Assembly: GCA_007449985.2 (NCBI GenBank)
Contig: VIIQ02000089.1
Location: 195,001 to 259,000 of the forward strand
Source of the DNA: Desmodesmus armatus
Lineage: Eukaryota; Chlorophyta; Chlorophyceae; Sphaeropleales; Scenedesmaceae
DNA: 64,000 nt
Direction: 5' to 3'
A program made the translations under genes and the position numbers. Below the pieces are notes generated by a model that worked only from the letters and a program-made list of their open reading frames with translations, was not told where the DNA came from and did not search any database. Positions 1 through 11,771 of the stretch are shown one piece after another (the first letter of the stretch is position 1; every line of letters starts with the position of its first letter).

Positions 1-850
1 TAGTTTGTATTGTCTGGTGTGATGTTGCTGGTGCTGTGTCACGCAGTACCACTACACAAGCACGGCAGTGTGATACAAGGAGCAATTGTGGATGTCTGCT
101 GTGTTTTGGGTTGCAACTGTGGGTTCCCAGTCAACAACGGGTGTTTCAGTGCAGTCATGCGGCCAATGGCAAGGGGCCGACCAGTCGTGGGAGGTTTCGG
201 CTGAGCATGTGTGCACCCCGCAACATTGAAGGTTTGACGTGGTGAGGTTTTGTTGTAAGTGGATGCACAAAGAAGTGATCGGTTTCTTGTGTACAGGCAG
301 TACTGTTTTGATTGTGTCGAGCAAGGTCGTTTGGATTCAGAGAAGTGATGACAGGGGGCAAGGTCGTTATAGCGGTACTTGCAACACACTGTCAATATGC
401 GCAATCGGTCAAGCTCGTGAGGCGTGATTGTCGGGTCTCCTGTCCCCCAGGAAAAAAATATTATTTGTGTCCAGCCCTGGTAGCACCAGACAAGCAGCAG
501 CTGGGGTTGCTGTGTGGCTCATCACTCTGCTGGTGTACAGTTGCAGACTAAAGGCTCACACACGCAGGCTGGACAGCTGCATGTGCCATTGGATACGACT
601 TGCATCGCCGCAGATCGCACATCCTCCCATCTCCTTGTCCTTACATGCATGTTCATGCTCTAGAGCTGTGTCTGGTCTCACCAGATCTGAGAAAGCTGAC
701 AAAAAAGTACAAAGACCAGGCCGAGTTGAGCGGAAGCTTGTAACCACATATGAGCATGAGATCTGTGCAATAAAGCACCATAAAGCATGCTGCAAGTCAA
801 ACAGCAATATTCATCATGGGGTGTGCGCGGCCAACACATGCACTTCCGAA
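1..850. repeat. Start block S, copy 1 of 4
   Basis: This stretch recurs head-to-tail near 7,576, 23,471 and 31,262. A landmark is the GTGATGTTGCTGGTGCTGTG sequence near its beginning; the end contains AGCGGAAGCTTGTAA. Over sample windows copies 1 and 3 differ at roughly 8 positions per 100. No conserved reading frame survives comparison of the copies, so I treat it as non-coding. It precedes either an AP2-like gene (copies 1 and 3) or an SWT1-like gene (copies 2 and 4). Confidence 0.8.
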
Positions 851-869
851 TCAAGCACAACCTGCCTTG

Positions 870-1500
870 ATGTTTAACCAACAGCAGCACAGTGATGAAG
901 AAGGGTAGTGGCACTGCTACCGCAGCATGCGATATCGCATCAATGCGTATGTCAGACATGCAACCAAGAATCACCAAAGCGGGTGCGTGCGGAAGCATTT
1001 GACAGCTTGACAACCGCAGAGCCTTCAGGAGCCGCCTTCGGCCATGATCCAGCAGTACCCCCTCCTGCCAGCACCAGCTCATTGACCACCAATGCTTCTG
1101 GGTGCTGGGCTGTATCACCCACTACTCACAACCCAGCCTGGCAGGGCAGCCTCCTGCACTGTGGCTGTCCAGGATGAAGCCTGAAACAGCCACCTGCATC
1201 AAGACATGGTGCTAACCTTGACATCACGGCCAATCTGTGTACTGCCATGCACAACGTGCCATAGGGTTTCAGCTCGCATGCTGTGGCAGGCGCCATGAGT
1301 ACTAATAAGAAAGCTTACACATACAATGCTTTGATGCAATTAATGGCATCAATCAACATTGATTGGCACCAAACAGTAGGGCAGGCACTGGCACACGTGT
1401 GCAACAGCGACATTGCATCTGGGGTCGATGAGATCACATTGGCTGCTCTCAGGCTATTAACCTACATCTGATGCACAAAGTACAATTCCCCAAGCCCCCA
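870..1500. repeat. Nearly identical tract shared with 24,345-24,970
   Basis: I see about four substitutions in some 630 bases between this tract and 24,345-24,970, far fewer than in the flanking duplicated DNA. It is absent after the other two S blocks. Two small open frames (89 and 62 codons) are preserved, but with so few changes this cannot be used as evidence of coding. No function is recognised. Confidence 0.75.
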
Positions 1501-1787
1501 ACCTCACACTGCTTTGATCCCAGCTTCCTTATCCATTCAAAATTGCGTGGGTTTGACCAGGGTTTTGTGGAGTTGTAGAGGCCTTGGAGTTCTCTTGTGA
1601 TGCGCCCCAGCGTTTGCTTACACCTACCAGCCGGTTGAGCAACGCTCTGTCCACTTTAATCTTCATCATCATCCGCACCCTTGCAACGTGATCAGCGGTT
1701 AATCTGGCCTGAGCTACAGACGCACTCAGCGGCCTCCACGCAAGCTCAACTGAACCCTTTGAAGCTTTTCAAAGTCATTTCGACATT

Positions 1788-2929
1788 ATGCTGCAGTGCT
1801 GGGGTGCTGTGAGACACGAGCCCAAACGCCAAGGCCACAACAAGTACCGAAGCATCGTGTATTTCAAGGGTGCATATGACCTCAGAAGGTGGGGAGACTT
1901 GGGGCTGAAATATGCAGTGCATCGGTTCCTGGGCAAGACGGAAGCAATCATGTCCCAGCCCAGACCACCACACAGGGCACTATCGAGATGTGCTTCATGC
2001 TTGCAGCACATGTTGTGGGCCAATGCAAACCCCTGACAAGGGCCAGTTGCCCTACATCGCAGTTGACAGGAAAACGGTTGCATTTGATCCGTGATGCGGG
2101 GCCCTCCTCCTCTGCCTGCACACCGCCTCGTGCTGTTGATGATCCAAGATTACACCTTTATCCGCTCCTTTCACACCATCATGACAGCTACATGCCCCCC
2201 CCCCCTTGGCCTCGTCTTCAAACTGGTACCCTGGCTGTTGTGCTTGCAACGTTTCGGGGTTGCCAGCCCCAGTGTCTGACTGATCTGATTACATGTAGTC
2301 CAGCTGTGGTTTGATGCTGTGGCTTACTGGTACGCACTGGTCTGCGTTTGCTTGTCTGTGCTGCCACCAGGTACCTCACCAGCCATGAAGCACACGAGGC
2401 CATGATACATGCTGTCGAGCTGTTGCAGTATTTCGCCCTTGACGACCAGGACGCACCCCACGCAATCCCTGACGGTGGTCCCTTTGGTATCAAAGATGCT
2501 GTGCTGCGATGTGTGGAGAGAGTGATTGCACGGTTCCCAGACCTCTTCTGGATACCAGCACACAATGTCGAGGACCATGTCAGGTCGGCAGAGGAGGCGG
2601 CAGCAGCAGCGGCAGCAGCGGCGGCAGCAGTAGATGCGACGATAGCAGCGGCCGCTCAGCAGTTTGCTGCATGGCAGCAGCAGCAGCTGGCCCTCGGTGA
2701 GGACGAGCATGTGGACTGGCCGCTGCAGCCAGCTGAGCAGCAGGGCCCTGCGCAGCAGGCTGTGCTGCCTGTTGGCGCGGCTGCTGCTGTGCCGGCCCTC
2801 AATGCTGAAGCGCAGGAGGTGCAGGAGGACGAGGAGGAGGACGAGACCGTTGTGCTGCACGGCCTCCAGGACGTGGTGATGGATGGCGACGATGTGGTCA
2901 TGGGTGACGGCGATGACGACATGGAGTGA
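1788..2929 (+). CDS. Small AP2/ERF-like domain protein, copy 1
   Basis: The model has two exons, 1788-1888 and 2371-2929, joined by a GT-AG intron after two bases of a codon, giving 219 aa. The N-terminus (motifs HEPKRQGH, NKYRSIVYFKG, YDLRR, then helix-like LTSHEAHEAMIHAVELLQYF) fits the strand-strand-strand-helix order of a divergent AP2/ERF DNA-binding domain. The intron falls at the same codon as in the longer relative at 15,178. The rest is low complexity: a poly-Ala run, Gln stretches and an acidic tail ending GDGDDDME. The copy at 25,258 differs by indels in multiples of three, which supports coding. A plant-type transcription factor role is inference; the AP2 match is weak and made by eye. 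An upstream exon cannot be excluded. Confidence 0.45.
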
Positions 2930-4670
2930 GGGGAGCGAGGGCACAGCAGTAGCAGTACAGCTGTTGGGTTGGTGCAGCATGGTGCAATGGCCAGCTCTGA
3001 GCAGCTCTGTTGGCTGGCAGGCAGCGTGCTGCTCACCCACTGTGCTCTGTGCCAGCTGGTGGTGCAGCAGGGCGCTGGTGGGTGAAGACTTGTCTGCTGG
3101 CTGTTTCTCTCCATTTCTTTGCAAGAATAGCACCGCCCGTTGATTGGGGTGCCATTCTGTCTGTCTGTTGACCAGTGTTGGCCAGCACTTGCCGGGCTTG
3201 ATGTTGAGCTGCAAAGTCAGGTGGTGTCATTTGTACCTAGGGCTTTGGGCGTTGCTTGATGTGGTTTGTGCACCCAACACAGCACCCTGCATGCACCTGT
3301 CTTTGCTGCATGGGCGTGGTGGCCTGTGCAGCACCATGCATGTCGGTGTAGGTTGGTAGTGGGGGCTCTCAGGTTCATTTTCTGGTTCTGAGGAGCTTTC
3401 AGGTGCAGTGCGTGGTTCTTAGGAGCTCTCTCTCCTTGCTAGGCTTGTCTGTTTTTGGTGTGCGCAGTTCGCGCATACATGTAGGGGTTGCTTTCTGTGA
3501 CATCCAGTGGGGTTGAAGAGGTTCTGGCACGTGCTGTGTTGATGTCTGGCCCTGGTCTAGTGCTCTTGGTGAGACCTCCAGACATGCACACCTTCCTGCT
3601 TTTCCTACTGCATGCGTGTTTGTTTGACTAAGCTACTTGAGTGCATGGTGTGTTTTTGGCCTGCACATGGCCAGCACATGTTCTGCAGCACAGCGCTGCT
3701 TGGGGCTGGGTTCCCTGGGGCAGCCTCAGTGGGGTTTGCGGGATGTTTGGTTGCCATGCTGATGCCTGGCCATGATCTCATGCTGTATGTACTGTTAATC
3801 ATGGTGTGCACGCCTTCAATAGTGTGTGGTGATTGGTTCTGTGTGTGTTGTGTGCTGGCTCTGACAGGGCTTGACTCCTGTGCGCACATGCATGTAGGGG
3901 TTGCTTTCTGTGTCATCCAGTGGGGATTGGAAGGTTTCGGCGCTTGCTGTGTTGATGTCTGGCCCTGGTCTACTGACGTCCATAAGACGCTCAGGCATGG
4001 TATGCACACCTTCCTGCTTTTTTCTTACTGCATGCTTGTTTGCTCTGACAAAGTTATCTGAGTGCATGATGTGTTTTCTGGCCTGCACATGGCCAGCACG
4101 TGTTCTGCAGCGCTGTGCTGCTCCTGGGAGCCTCACCTACAAAGCCATGTGCAGACTGCAGCACAGCTTGCGTGTTTGTGCCTATCTCAAAACGCGTGGC
4201 CTACATGTCAGTCAACACAGTGCTTTGCACCTGTGGATGTGGTTGGTGTTTGATATTGTCATTTGCCAGCCAGTTAACTGGCCAACGTTGCCAGTCTGAG
4301 TGCATGTGCGTGTGTTAGGCGTTGAAGATGCATTTATAGCTAGCATACTATCTGTGTGTGTGCGTGTGTGGAAAGGGGCTTGGAGTTGTTACGTAGAGAC
4401 TACAAAACCGTGTGCATGCTGGGTGCTTTGTCAAGCACCAGTATGCTGGGAAAGTGCTGAATAAGTTGGTTCACCATGGTTAGCAGCTATATGTGGCTGC
4501 ACAGTCTTGGCTTTGTGCTTCGCCAGGGCGGCCGCGCTGTGCATTCTTGTATCACCGGCGGGTGGTCTTGGCATGCAGGCATCTGCAGGTGGGGGGTCAG
4601 GGTTACCTGCTGGAACGGCCTGCTCCTGCCAGGCGTAGTGCTATGATGTGGGTATCGTGGATGCTGGCCC
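2930..4670. other. Non-coding duplicated stretch with internal tandem repeat
   Basis: No gene is recognised between the AP2-like gene and block E. It contains a two-copy repeat of about 410 bases (starting near 3,476 and 3,885; landmark TAGGGGTTGCTTTCTGTG). It is matched overall by 26,407-28,230. Confidence 0.6.
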
Positions 4671-4678
4671 TGCTCTTG

Positions 4679-7575
4679 CAAGCCTCCAGCCTGGCATGTG
4701 CCCTTGTGATGCACGATGTTGCTCTGGGCGTCAAAACACCGTGTGCACCCTTGGTTCTTTGCTGGCATGTCTTGAAGATGTGCAGCAGCTGTTGGCTGCT
4801 TGCAAATGTTGGCTGAATGTGGGTCGACTGCCGCATGTGGCTGTGCATTCTGGGTCGGGCTTCATCATCAAAGGGGCATTGGGCTGTGTATTTTGATCTG
4901 GCCATGGCTTGCAGTCATGTGCACCCTGGCAGCCAGCTTGCCTGCTCAACATTTGTGTAAGGCATGCTGTTACTCGTCATGCTTTTAAAGGTGCCTTGAC
5001 ACAAGGTCGTGCCTTGGGAGTTGCTTGTATACTATGCACCACAGTATGGTGCAGGCTCAGATCGGCTCATTTGACATGTGTCAGTGCAGAACGTGAGGGC
5101 GACCCTGCCTCCCGCCTATTGAGTTGATTCACGGTCATCACCGCGCTGCGGTAACTGGGGGCACTTCATGGCTGCATGTGTACATGTCACAGGTTGTGGG
5201 CTTCTCATTCAATATCGTACTACGGTTGGTCATGCTAGCACTACGTACTACTAGTACTCAAGTGCAGGAAAACACTGGCAGAAGCGCACGGAAGTTGGTG
5301 TGCCCTTCTTTGCGGGTGTTGAACACATGAGTTGTTTATGTGTCACAGTGTTTATGTGTGTCACAGGAGTGTGACAGGTGACTCTGAGTGTGCAGCACCG
5401 AATTGACTGGGGTGGCTCATGGGCGCTTGTATAACGCATCAGTGATCACTGGCTTACCAGCAAGTGAAATGCCACAGTATCACAGTAAACGGTCACCCGT
5501 GGCATCTGGTCGTAGGTGATTGGCTATCCTTGTGTTGGCTGTGTTGAGTGCATATGGTGGTGTCTGTGTACTTGCACTCCCATGCCCCACTGCTGATGTG
5601 TGGGGTCGGTTTTACAAGGCCTACTGACGTTGCTGGCCACTTCTGCACGATTTGGGTTGAGTCCAAAAACACAAAGAGATCTTGTGTTGAGTTTTGCTGT
5701 GGCATCGCCAGCTGTTGTGAGTGGTGCCTGTGTGGAGCATGAGGAACAGCCCGGCAGGGTTCCTTGCATGCACTGCTTGCATGTCACGCTTCGGGTGTGT
5801 ACAGGGGGTCAACTCAGTACATGTCACCTTCGTGCATGCTGTTGCGGGGGCAAGCGCATGCCTCCTCTTGTGTGTGTTTGGCTGGCAACCTGCCTGTTGC
5901 TGACGCAGGCATGCTGCAATGCAATAGCCAACGTTGGCAGGCTGCACAGGCCGGCATCCAGTTGATGGCAGGCTGCAGTTTTGGCCGGCTTGCAGTTCTG
6001 CTTGCTGACATGTGTGGAGCGAGCCTCGCGCTAAGTAATACTCCCAGCAGCATTCCTAGCTGCTCATCAGCGCAGTGCTTTGTGTCTTGTGTACTGTTTG
6101 TGTGGCCTTGCGTGCACCTTGTGTCCGTGGGGGGTGTGGCACAGTACTGTGCTGGGGCCCTACCAGCTCGTTGCCAGGCACTCCATTGGAACTTGTGGAG
6201 ACACCACCATGGCTCAGAGCTGCACCAGCAGATTCATGCAGATGTACTTTGTCACGCGAGTCTTGCGCACCTCAGTCGCCACCTGTGACGGGTTTTGAGC
6301 ACCTCAGGTGCCACACGCTGACCGTGCGTCACTGCTGTGCTTGCTAGCTTAGCTTGCACCAGCAGGTCTATGCGGAGGTTTTGCTATCACACAGGTTTTG
6401 AGCACCTCAGGTGCCACACCGTGCATCACTGCTGTGCTCGCTAGCTGGCCTGCCCAAGTATGAGCTGGGGCACAGTAGCTGGTGGTTTTGTTGGAATTGC
6501 ATGTACTGCCAGTTGGCTGCTGCGCTCTGCGGTTGGCGACAGACTTGGTCATGGCTGAACTGTTGCGCACAGGCTGGGCAGTTTGTGGGGTGAGGAGTGG
6601 TGTTGCGGGTATCACTCCGTCTGCTCTGTCCACTTGGGTATGGCAGTGCCGCATCTATCATGTGCTTAGTCTCATCGTTCCTGCCAGGGTTTTGACGTGC
6701 CTCATTTCTGCGGCCTGTTACCTTGTTGGCTGTGGTGCTGAGCCCCTATGCCTCATGAGGTTGTCTGTCTGGTTAGCTGCCAGGCTCTTGGCACTGTAGG
6801 TTGTTTGTCGGACAGACGAGGCACCCTGTATTGCAAGGTGCATATAAATTCAGCCGGCGGCACATGCTTTCAGCATGTTGGGCTGCCTGCATGTTGCAGG
6901 TGGCGGTGGTGCTCGGCATGGCTGCTTGTCTGTAATCTACAAGGGTCTTGCACTGTGTGATGTGGCCATTGCTCGCGGATTGGGGGTCCGTGGAGAACCC
7001 AGCGTGTGCACTTTGCATTCAGCTTGGGTATGGAGCACATTTTGTGTGTGTGTTCAGCCTGCTCAAGCGGCTCGGCAACTTTAGTATTGCTTGGGGTCCA
7101 GACTGGTGGCACTATGGTGCGCTGGCATCCAGTTGGTGTGCCGTGTAAACCATTTTTTCACATAGGGCCCTGGTTGTGCAGGCTGTGTGGAGGGGTTGTC
7201 GCCCTGCACGTCAGCACACCTCTGTTACTGGCTCTGTTACTGGTGGCAGCCTCTCTGTTCGAGCTTTTGCCTGCCTTGTTTGCACCAGATCTGTGCGTTG
7301 TATGCATGGCTGGATGCTGTGTGCGATGGCTGGTCAAAGCGGTGCCCTTGGGGTGGTGGTGACGGTTCAAGGATGGGTCAGGTCCATGATCAGGCTGTGT
7401 GGCGCTTTTGTTGTGATGTGGTCTGGGATCATGTTGGCAAAAGAATAGGAGGCAGGCAAGTGGGGCATCATGCTGTGGTGCATCGTTGTTGTGGTGTGCT
7501 CTGGGATCTTTGTCCTTCCAAAAGGAGGCGGGCAAGAGGGCAGTCTTGCCGTGGTGGTGGTGGTGGTGGTGGTGG
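4679..7575. repeat. End block E, copy 1 of 3
   Basis: This matches 20,365-23,470 and about 28,235-31,261, beginning at the sequence CCTCCAGCCTGGCATGTGCC and ending just before the next S block. Copies are similar over their whole length but carry many substitutions and indels. Reading frames of 100-300 codons exist in one copy but are broken in the others, so I see no supported gene. It includes a GTG microsatellite at about 7,550-7,577. Confidence 0.75.
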
Positions 7576-8420
7576 TTTGCACTGCATGCCTGGTGTACTG
7601 CATGCCTGGTGTGATGTTGCTGGTGCTGTGTCACGCAGTACCACTCCACCAGCACGGCAGTGTGATACAAGGAGCACTTGTGGATGTGTGTTCACTGTGT
7701 TTTGGGTTGCGGCTGTGGGTTTCTAGTCAACCACAGGTGTTTCAGTCCAGTCACGTGGCCAACAGCGACGGGTTGACCAGCCGTGGTAGGTTTGCGGCTG
7801 AGCATGTGTGCACCTTGTGACATTCAAGGTATGACGTGGTGATGGTTGTGTTGTTTATGGACGCACAAAGACGTGATTCGGTTTTTTTCCCTGCAGTACA
7901 GGCAGTACTGTCATGATTGTGGTGGGCAAGGCCGTTCAGATTCAAAGAAGTGATGACAGCGGACATGGTCCTGGTTGCGGTGCTTGCAACACACTGTCGA
8001 TATGCGCAATGGGTCAAGCTCGTAAGGTGTTGTTGTCGGGTCTCCTATACCCAGGGAAAAAGCTTTTGTGTGTACAGCCGTTGTAATACCAGACAAGCAG
8101 CAGCTGGGGTTGCTGTGCCGCTCATCACCTCTGCTACAGCCGCTCATCACCTCTGTAGTGCAAGGTTGCATCCATGGGCTCTCATGCACATGCTGGACAG
8201 CTCAAATGTCATCATAATCAACTCTTGCATCGCCGCAATCTCACAACCTCCCATCGTCCTGTCCTTGCATGCATGTGCATGCTCCAGACTTGTCTAGTCT
8301 CACCAGATCTGGTGAAAATGCTGAACTATGCGACCCAGTCAGGCCGTGTTGAGCGGAAGCTTGTAATCATATGCACAGGTACTGATCTGGTGAGGCCGCT
8401 AACCCTTTGCAATTCAGCAT
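7576..8420. repeat. Start block S, copy 2 of 4
   Basis: This repeats 1-850 with more differences than copies 3 and 4, then diverges into the 5' region of the SWT1-like pseudogene. Just after it, a 22-base unit (GAATACGTGTGTTTACAG) is duplicated at about 8,468-8,505. Confidence 0.75.
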
Positions 8421-8806
8421 CAGCTTTCAACATAATTCTGATCTGACCCTGATCTGGTTTGTGGCCTGAATACGTGTGTTTACAGAAATGAATACGTGTG
8501 TTTACAGGAATGACCACTCAAAGCTTGAATTCCTAAAGAATCTAGAAGTCAATACAATTATGATACAGTTGCCACATTCTAGGTTTTTGGGGGTGTGCCC
8601 CACCTGTGAGTGAACAGCAATGCTGAGCAAGGTCTCTTTCACACGATGGGATTACTTTTAGTGAAGCGATACACCTGTATTAGTGACTTATAATCGTAGT
8701 GACGTCGATAAACTGGCTGGAGTGCAGCATTGCAGTGTGTGGGTGCCAGCTGAGACAGCAGCAGCGCTGTCTTCTGCCTCTGCTGGTGGGAGCCTCGTTC
8801 TTGAGC

Positions 8807-11500
8807 ATGGCGGCACACTATCGGTGGGTGTACACCCAAGTGTTCTTTCTTAGGCTGTACAGAGTTGATAAGTGAGGCGCCAGCAGCATTTGACTGCACC
8901 CCATGACTGCAGGTCCTGCCAGAGTCACATGCCACATATGGCTACAGGCTGGCTGCGTCCGGCACTCCCAGCCAGCTGCAGCACCTGGCCTACACGCTGC
9001 TGCAGCAGTGCCTGAGCTATCGACAGCATGCAGCAGGCCCAGACTGCAGCGCGGGCGTGCTGCAATGGGTGTACTTGGGCCCACAAGGTGGCCTGCATAT
9101 GGGCCCCTTCAGTGCCAGCCACCTGCAGCAGTTCAGCAGCAGCGGGGTGTGCCAGCACGACCAGCTCATATGCCATGCACCCAGTGCCATCTGGCTGCCC
9201 TTGTGGCTTGTCCTGCAGCTGGCAGGCTTGCCTGCCGCACCAGCACTGCCCATGCAGGACCATGCGCCCTCGCTTGCGCTGGCTGCAGCCACTGTCCTGC
9301 AGCCCAGCGGCCCAGCACAAGCTCCCATGCAGCGCAACAGCATTAGCAGCAGCGCGCATCAGCAGCAGGCCCCACAGCCGTCCTTGGAAGCCTCTCCAGG
9401 GCCCAGGCGCAGCGCGGCGCAGCCTGCCACACGCCCAGCGCAGCCAGCAGCCAGGGATGCTGGCAGTGGAGATGACAGTGATGGTGACTATGGGTATGGT
9501 GGTCGCTCGGGCTCATCCTCTGAGTGGAGGAAGAAGGTTAAAGCCCTCGAAGCAGCCACGCTCGCCAGGCAGCGGCAGGAAAAGGAGCAGAAGCAGAAGC
9601 AACAGCAACAGGAGCAGCAGCCTGAGGCCGGCGTCAACGCCACCCCGCACAGCGCAGTACACAAGCAGCAGGATCAGCAGTGGGTGGAAGCAGTGATGGA
9701 GGACGTCACTGAGGAGGCGGTGCTTGAAGCTCTCTGTCAGCTGAGGCTTGATCAGCAGTACCTTGATGAGCTCAGCAGGGCGATAGACATGGACTGGGAG
9801 GCAACAGCATCACTGCCAGGCAGCCCTGGCGGGCACGCAGCACCTCCTGCAGCAGCACATGCCCCTGGTGCTGCAGCAGTGCCAGCACCTGGTGCAGGGA
9901 CAGCAGCACAAGCGGCCAGTCCTGCAGGGTACAGTGCTGTGGACCTAGCCATGCTGGCTGCAGGAGGACGCTCAACGGCAGGGACGTGTACGGATGCAGC
10001 GGCTGCAGGCAGCCCAAGCAATGCTGTGCTGGTCCTTGTGCTGGACACAAATGTCCTGCTTGAGAAGAAGCTGCTGCGCTTCCTGCACATGGTGCAGCTC
10101 ATGCAGCAGCATCACGGCGGTGCCCTCAAGCCGCACCTGGCGCCGCAGCAGCAGCAGGTGCATGGTAGCAGCTGCACCGACAGCAGGGGTTAAGAAGCAG
10201 TGCAGGTGCAGGTGGTGGTGCCCTGCACTGTCCTGGTGGAGTTGGATAAGCTCAAGCTGAGTGAGTGTATGCTGATCAGTATGCTTGCTGTGCTGTGTTG
10301 GGTGCTGCGTTTCTCACACCTCTGGCAAACAGCGGCATTGCTTGCATGGTGCATGCCAGCTAGCTAGGGTTGTTGTGCACATCACGTTTGTCATGGCTGC
10401 TGTGCGGTCAGCCTCCACATGTTTCCCTGTTGTACTGGTTCATGCCAAGTTGGTGTGTAGTGCTAACTGTTGTGCGGAGTGATTGTTGGTGACTGACATG
10501 GCTGCTCCAACCTGCAATGGTGCTGTGCAGGGGCTGGCAGTGTGGCCAACTGTGCAGGGGCTGGCAGTTTGGCCAACTCAGCTAAGTCAGCAGTGGAGGC
10601 ACTGCGCTGGGAGCTGGTCAAACACACACAAGGCGGTGACAGCAGATGCAGCATGTTCTCTGTGATAAGCCTGCAGGTGCGGGACCACATGCCTCTGAAG
10701 CGGATGTGTGCAAGGACAGCATGCGGGAGCTGAGCCTGTACTCAGCAGCTCCCTGTGCACAAGCACCACCCAGCCTGGCAGCCACAGTCACCACAGTGCA
10801 CCCAAAGTGGGAACCAAAGCGGAGCGGCTGGAACTGAGGCAGCAAGCAGAGCAGGAGCAGCGCATGGCGGTGGGCGAGCTGCGCGCAGCGGCCACAAGCT
10901 TCCTAGCCTTCCTGCGGTTGAGCCTGTCAGATCAGGTGGAAGGCTGGTTCAAAGCGGACCTGCAGGATTGCTGGCTGGATGTGCTGATGCACAAGCCACC
11001 TTGGAGTGATCTGCAGTTGGTGGAGGTGCTTCTGCACCACTGGAACAGCACTGTCAAGGTGGGCAGCTCTCTATAGAGCAGGGTACGAAGCCGGCAATCT
11101 CCTTGACAGACGCTGTGAATGTGAGGATGTAATTCAATGTGTGGGTTGGGATGTGCAGTGTGTTGGATGCCAGGGCACAGTGTGGACTGCCAGTGCAGGG
11201 GGTGTGTGTCCTTTGCCTGTTGTTGTATGCAACTTGCATAGGTGTTGAAAACCTACAATGCCATTCAGTGCCAGCACCTGCTGGGCACATAAACATACGG
11301 CTCAACCCTTGGACCCATAACTTTCCCCTGCAATGCGTGTACAACGATGGTGCTTGGCACACAATGCTTCTGAGGGCTCCTGCTGTGTGGGTGTCTGCTT
11401 GCTGCTGCCCAGGTGCATGTTGTGCCAGCAGCCAAGCACAAGGCAGGGCACATCCACAGCCTGCTGCAGTACTTGGTCTCCAGGCAGTGCGCCCTCTCAT
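8807..11500 (+). pseudogene. SWT1-like GYF+PIN nuclease, broken copy
   Basis: This is the duplicate of the intact gene at 32,437-37,673. The large first recognisable exon starts at 8,913 (after CTGCAG) and keeps the GYF-like segment (VYLGPQGGLHMGPFS), the coiled-coil part and the first PIN motif (VLVLDTNVLL). A stop codon, TAA at 10,191-10,193, replaces a Gln codon of the other copy, and the following Trp of VVVPW is Cys here. The next exon (about 10,532-10,673) carries an inserted tandem copy of ~33 bases. About 1.3 kb is then deleted at a junction near 10,712, removing the exon that holds the last two catalytic Asp residues and the front of the next exon. The remaining exons (to 11,073, and from 11,411) are still recognisable, but the last runs into unrelated sequence and a stop near 11,500. 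It is most likely non-functional. Confidence 0.75.
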
Positions 11501-11771
11501 GAAGGAGACAGTGTGAGGCCTGCCTGCTTGGGCTGGCCGGAGTGGCTGCCCTGGGGGTGGGGCAGTGGGTGGTCATTTAGGCTCCACCTCACCTTCTAGT
11601 AGTATTGTAGATGCATGTCAGCCCTTGCACAGGCAACAGGCAGTGTTGTCACATCTTCAGGGGCGTTATCGTGTGCAATGGCATGGGCGCTGCATACTTA
11701 TGCTGCGTCGACGTCAGCACAGAGCACACACAGCGAGTGCCACCACAGGCTCACCACTGCATGTGCTGCAG

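Noticed and set aside
2324..3214. Minus-strand open frame of 296 codons
   Set aside because: It lies antisense to the AP2-like exon; its Leu/Cys/Arg-rich text is the shadow of the GCN/CAG repeats.
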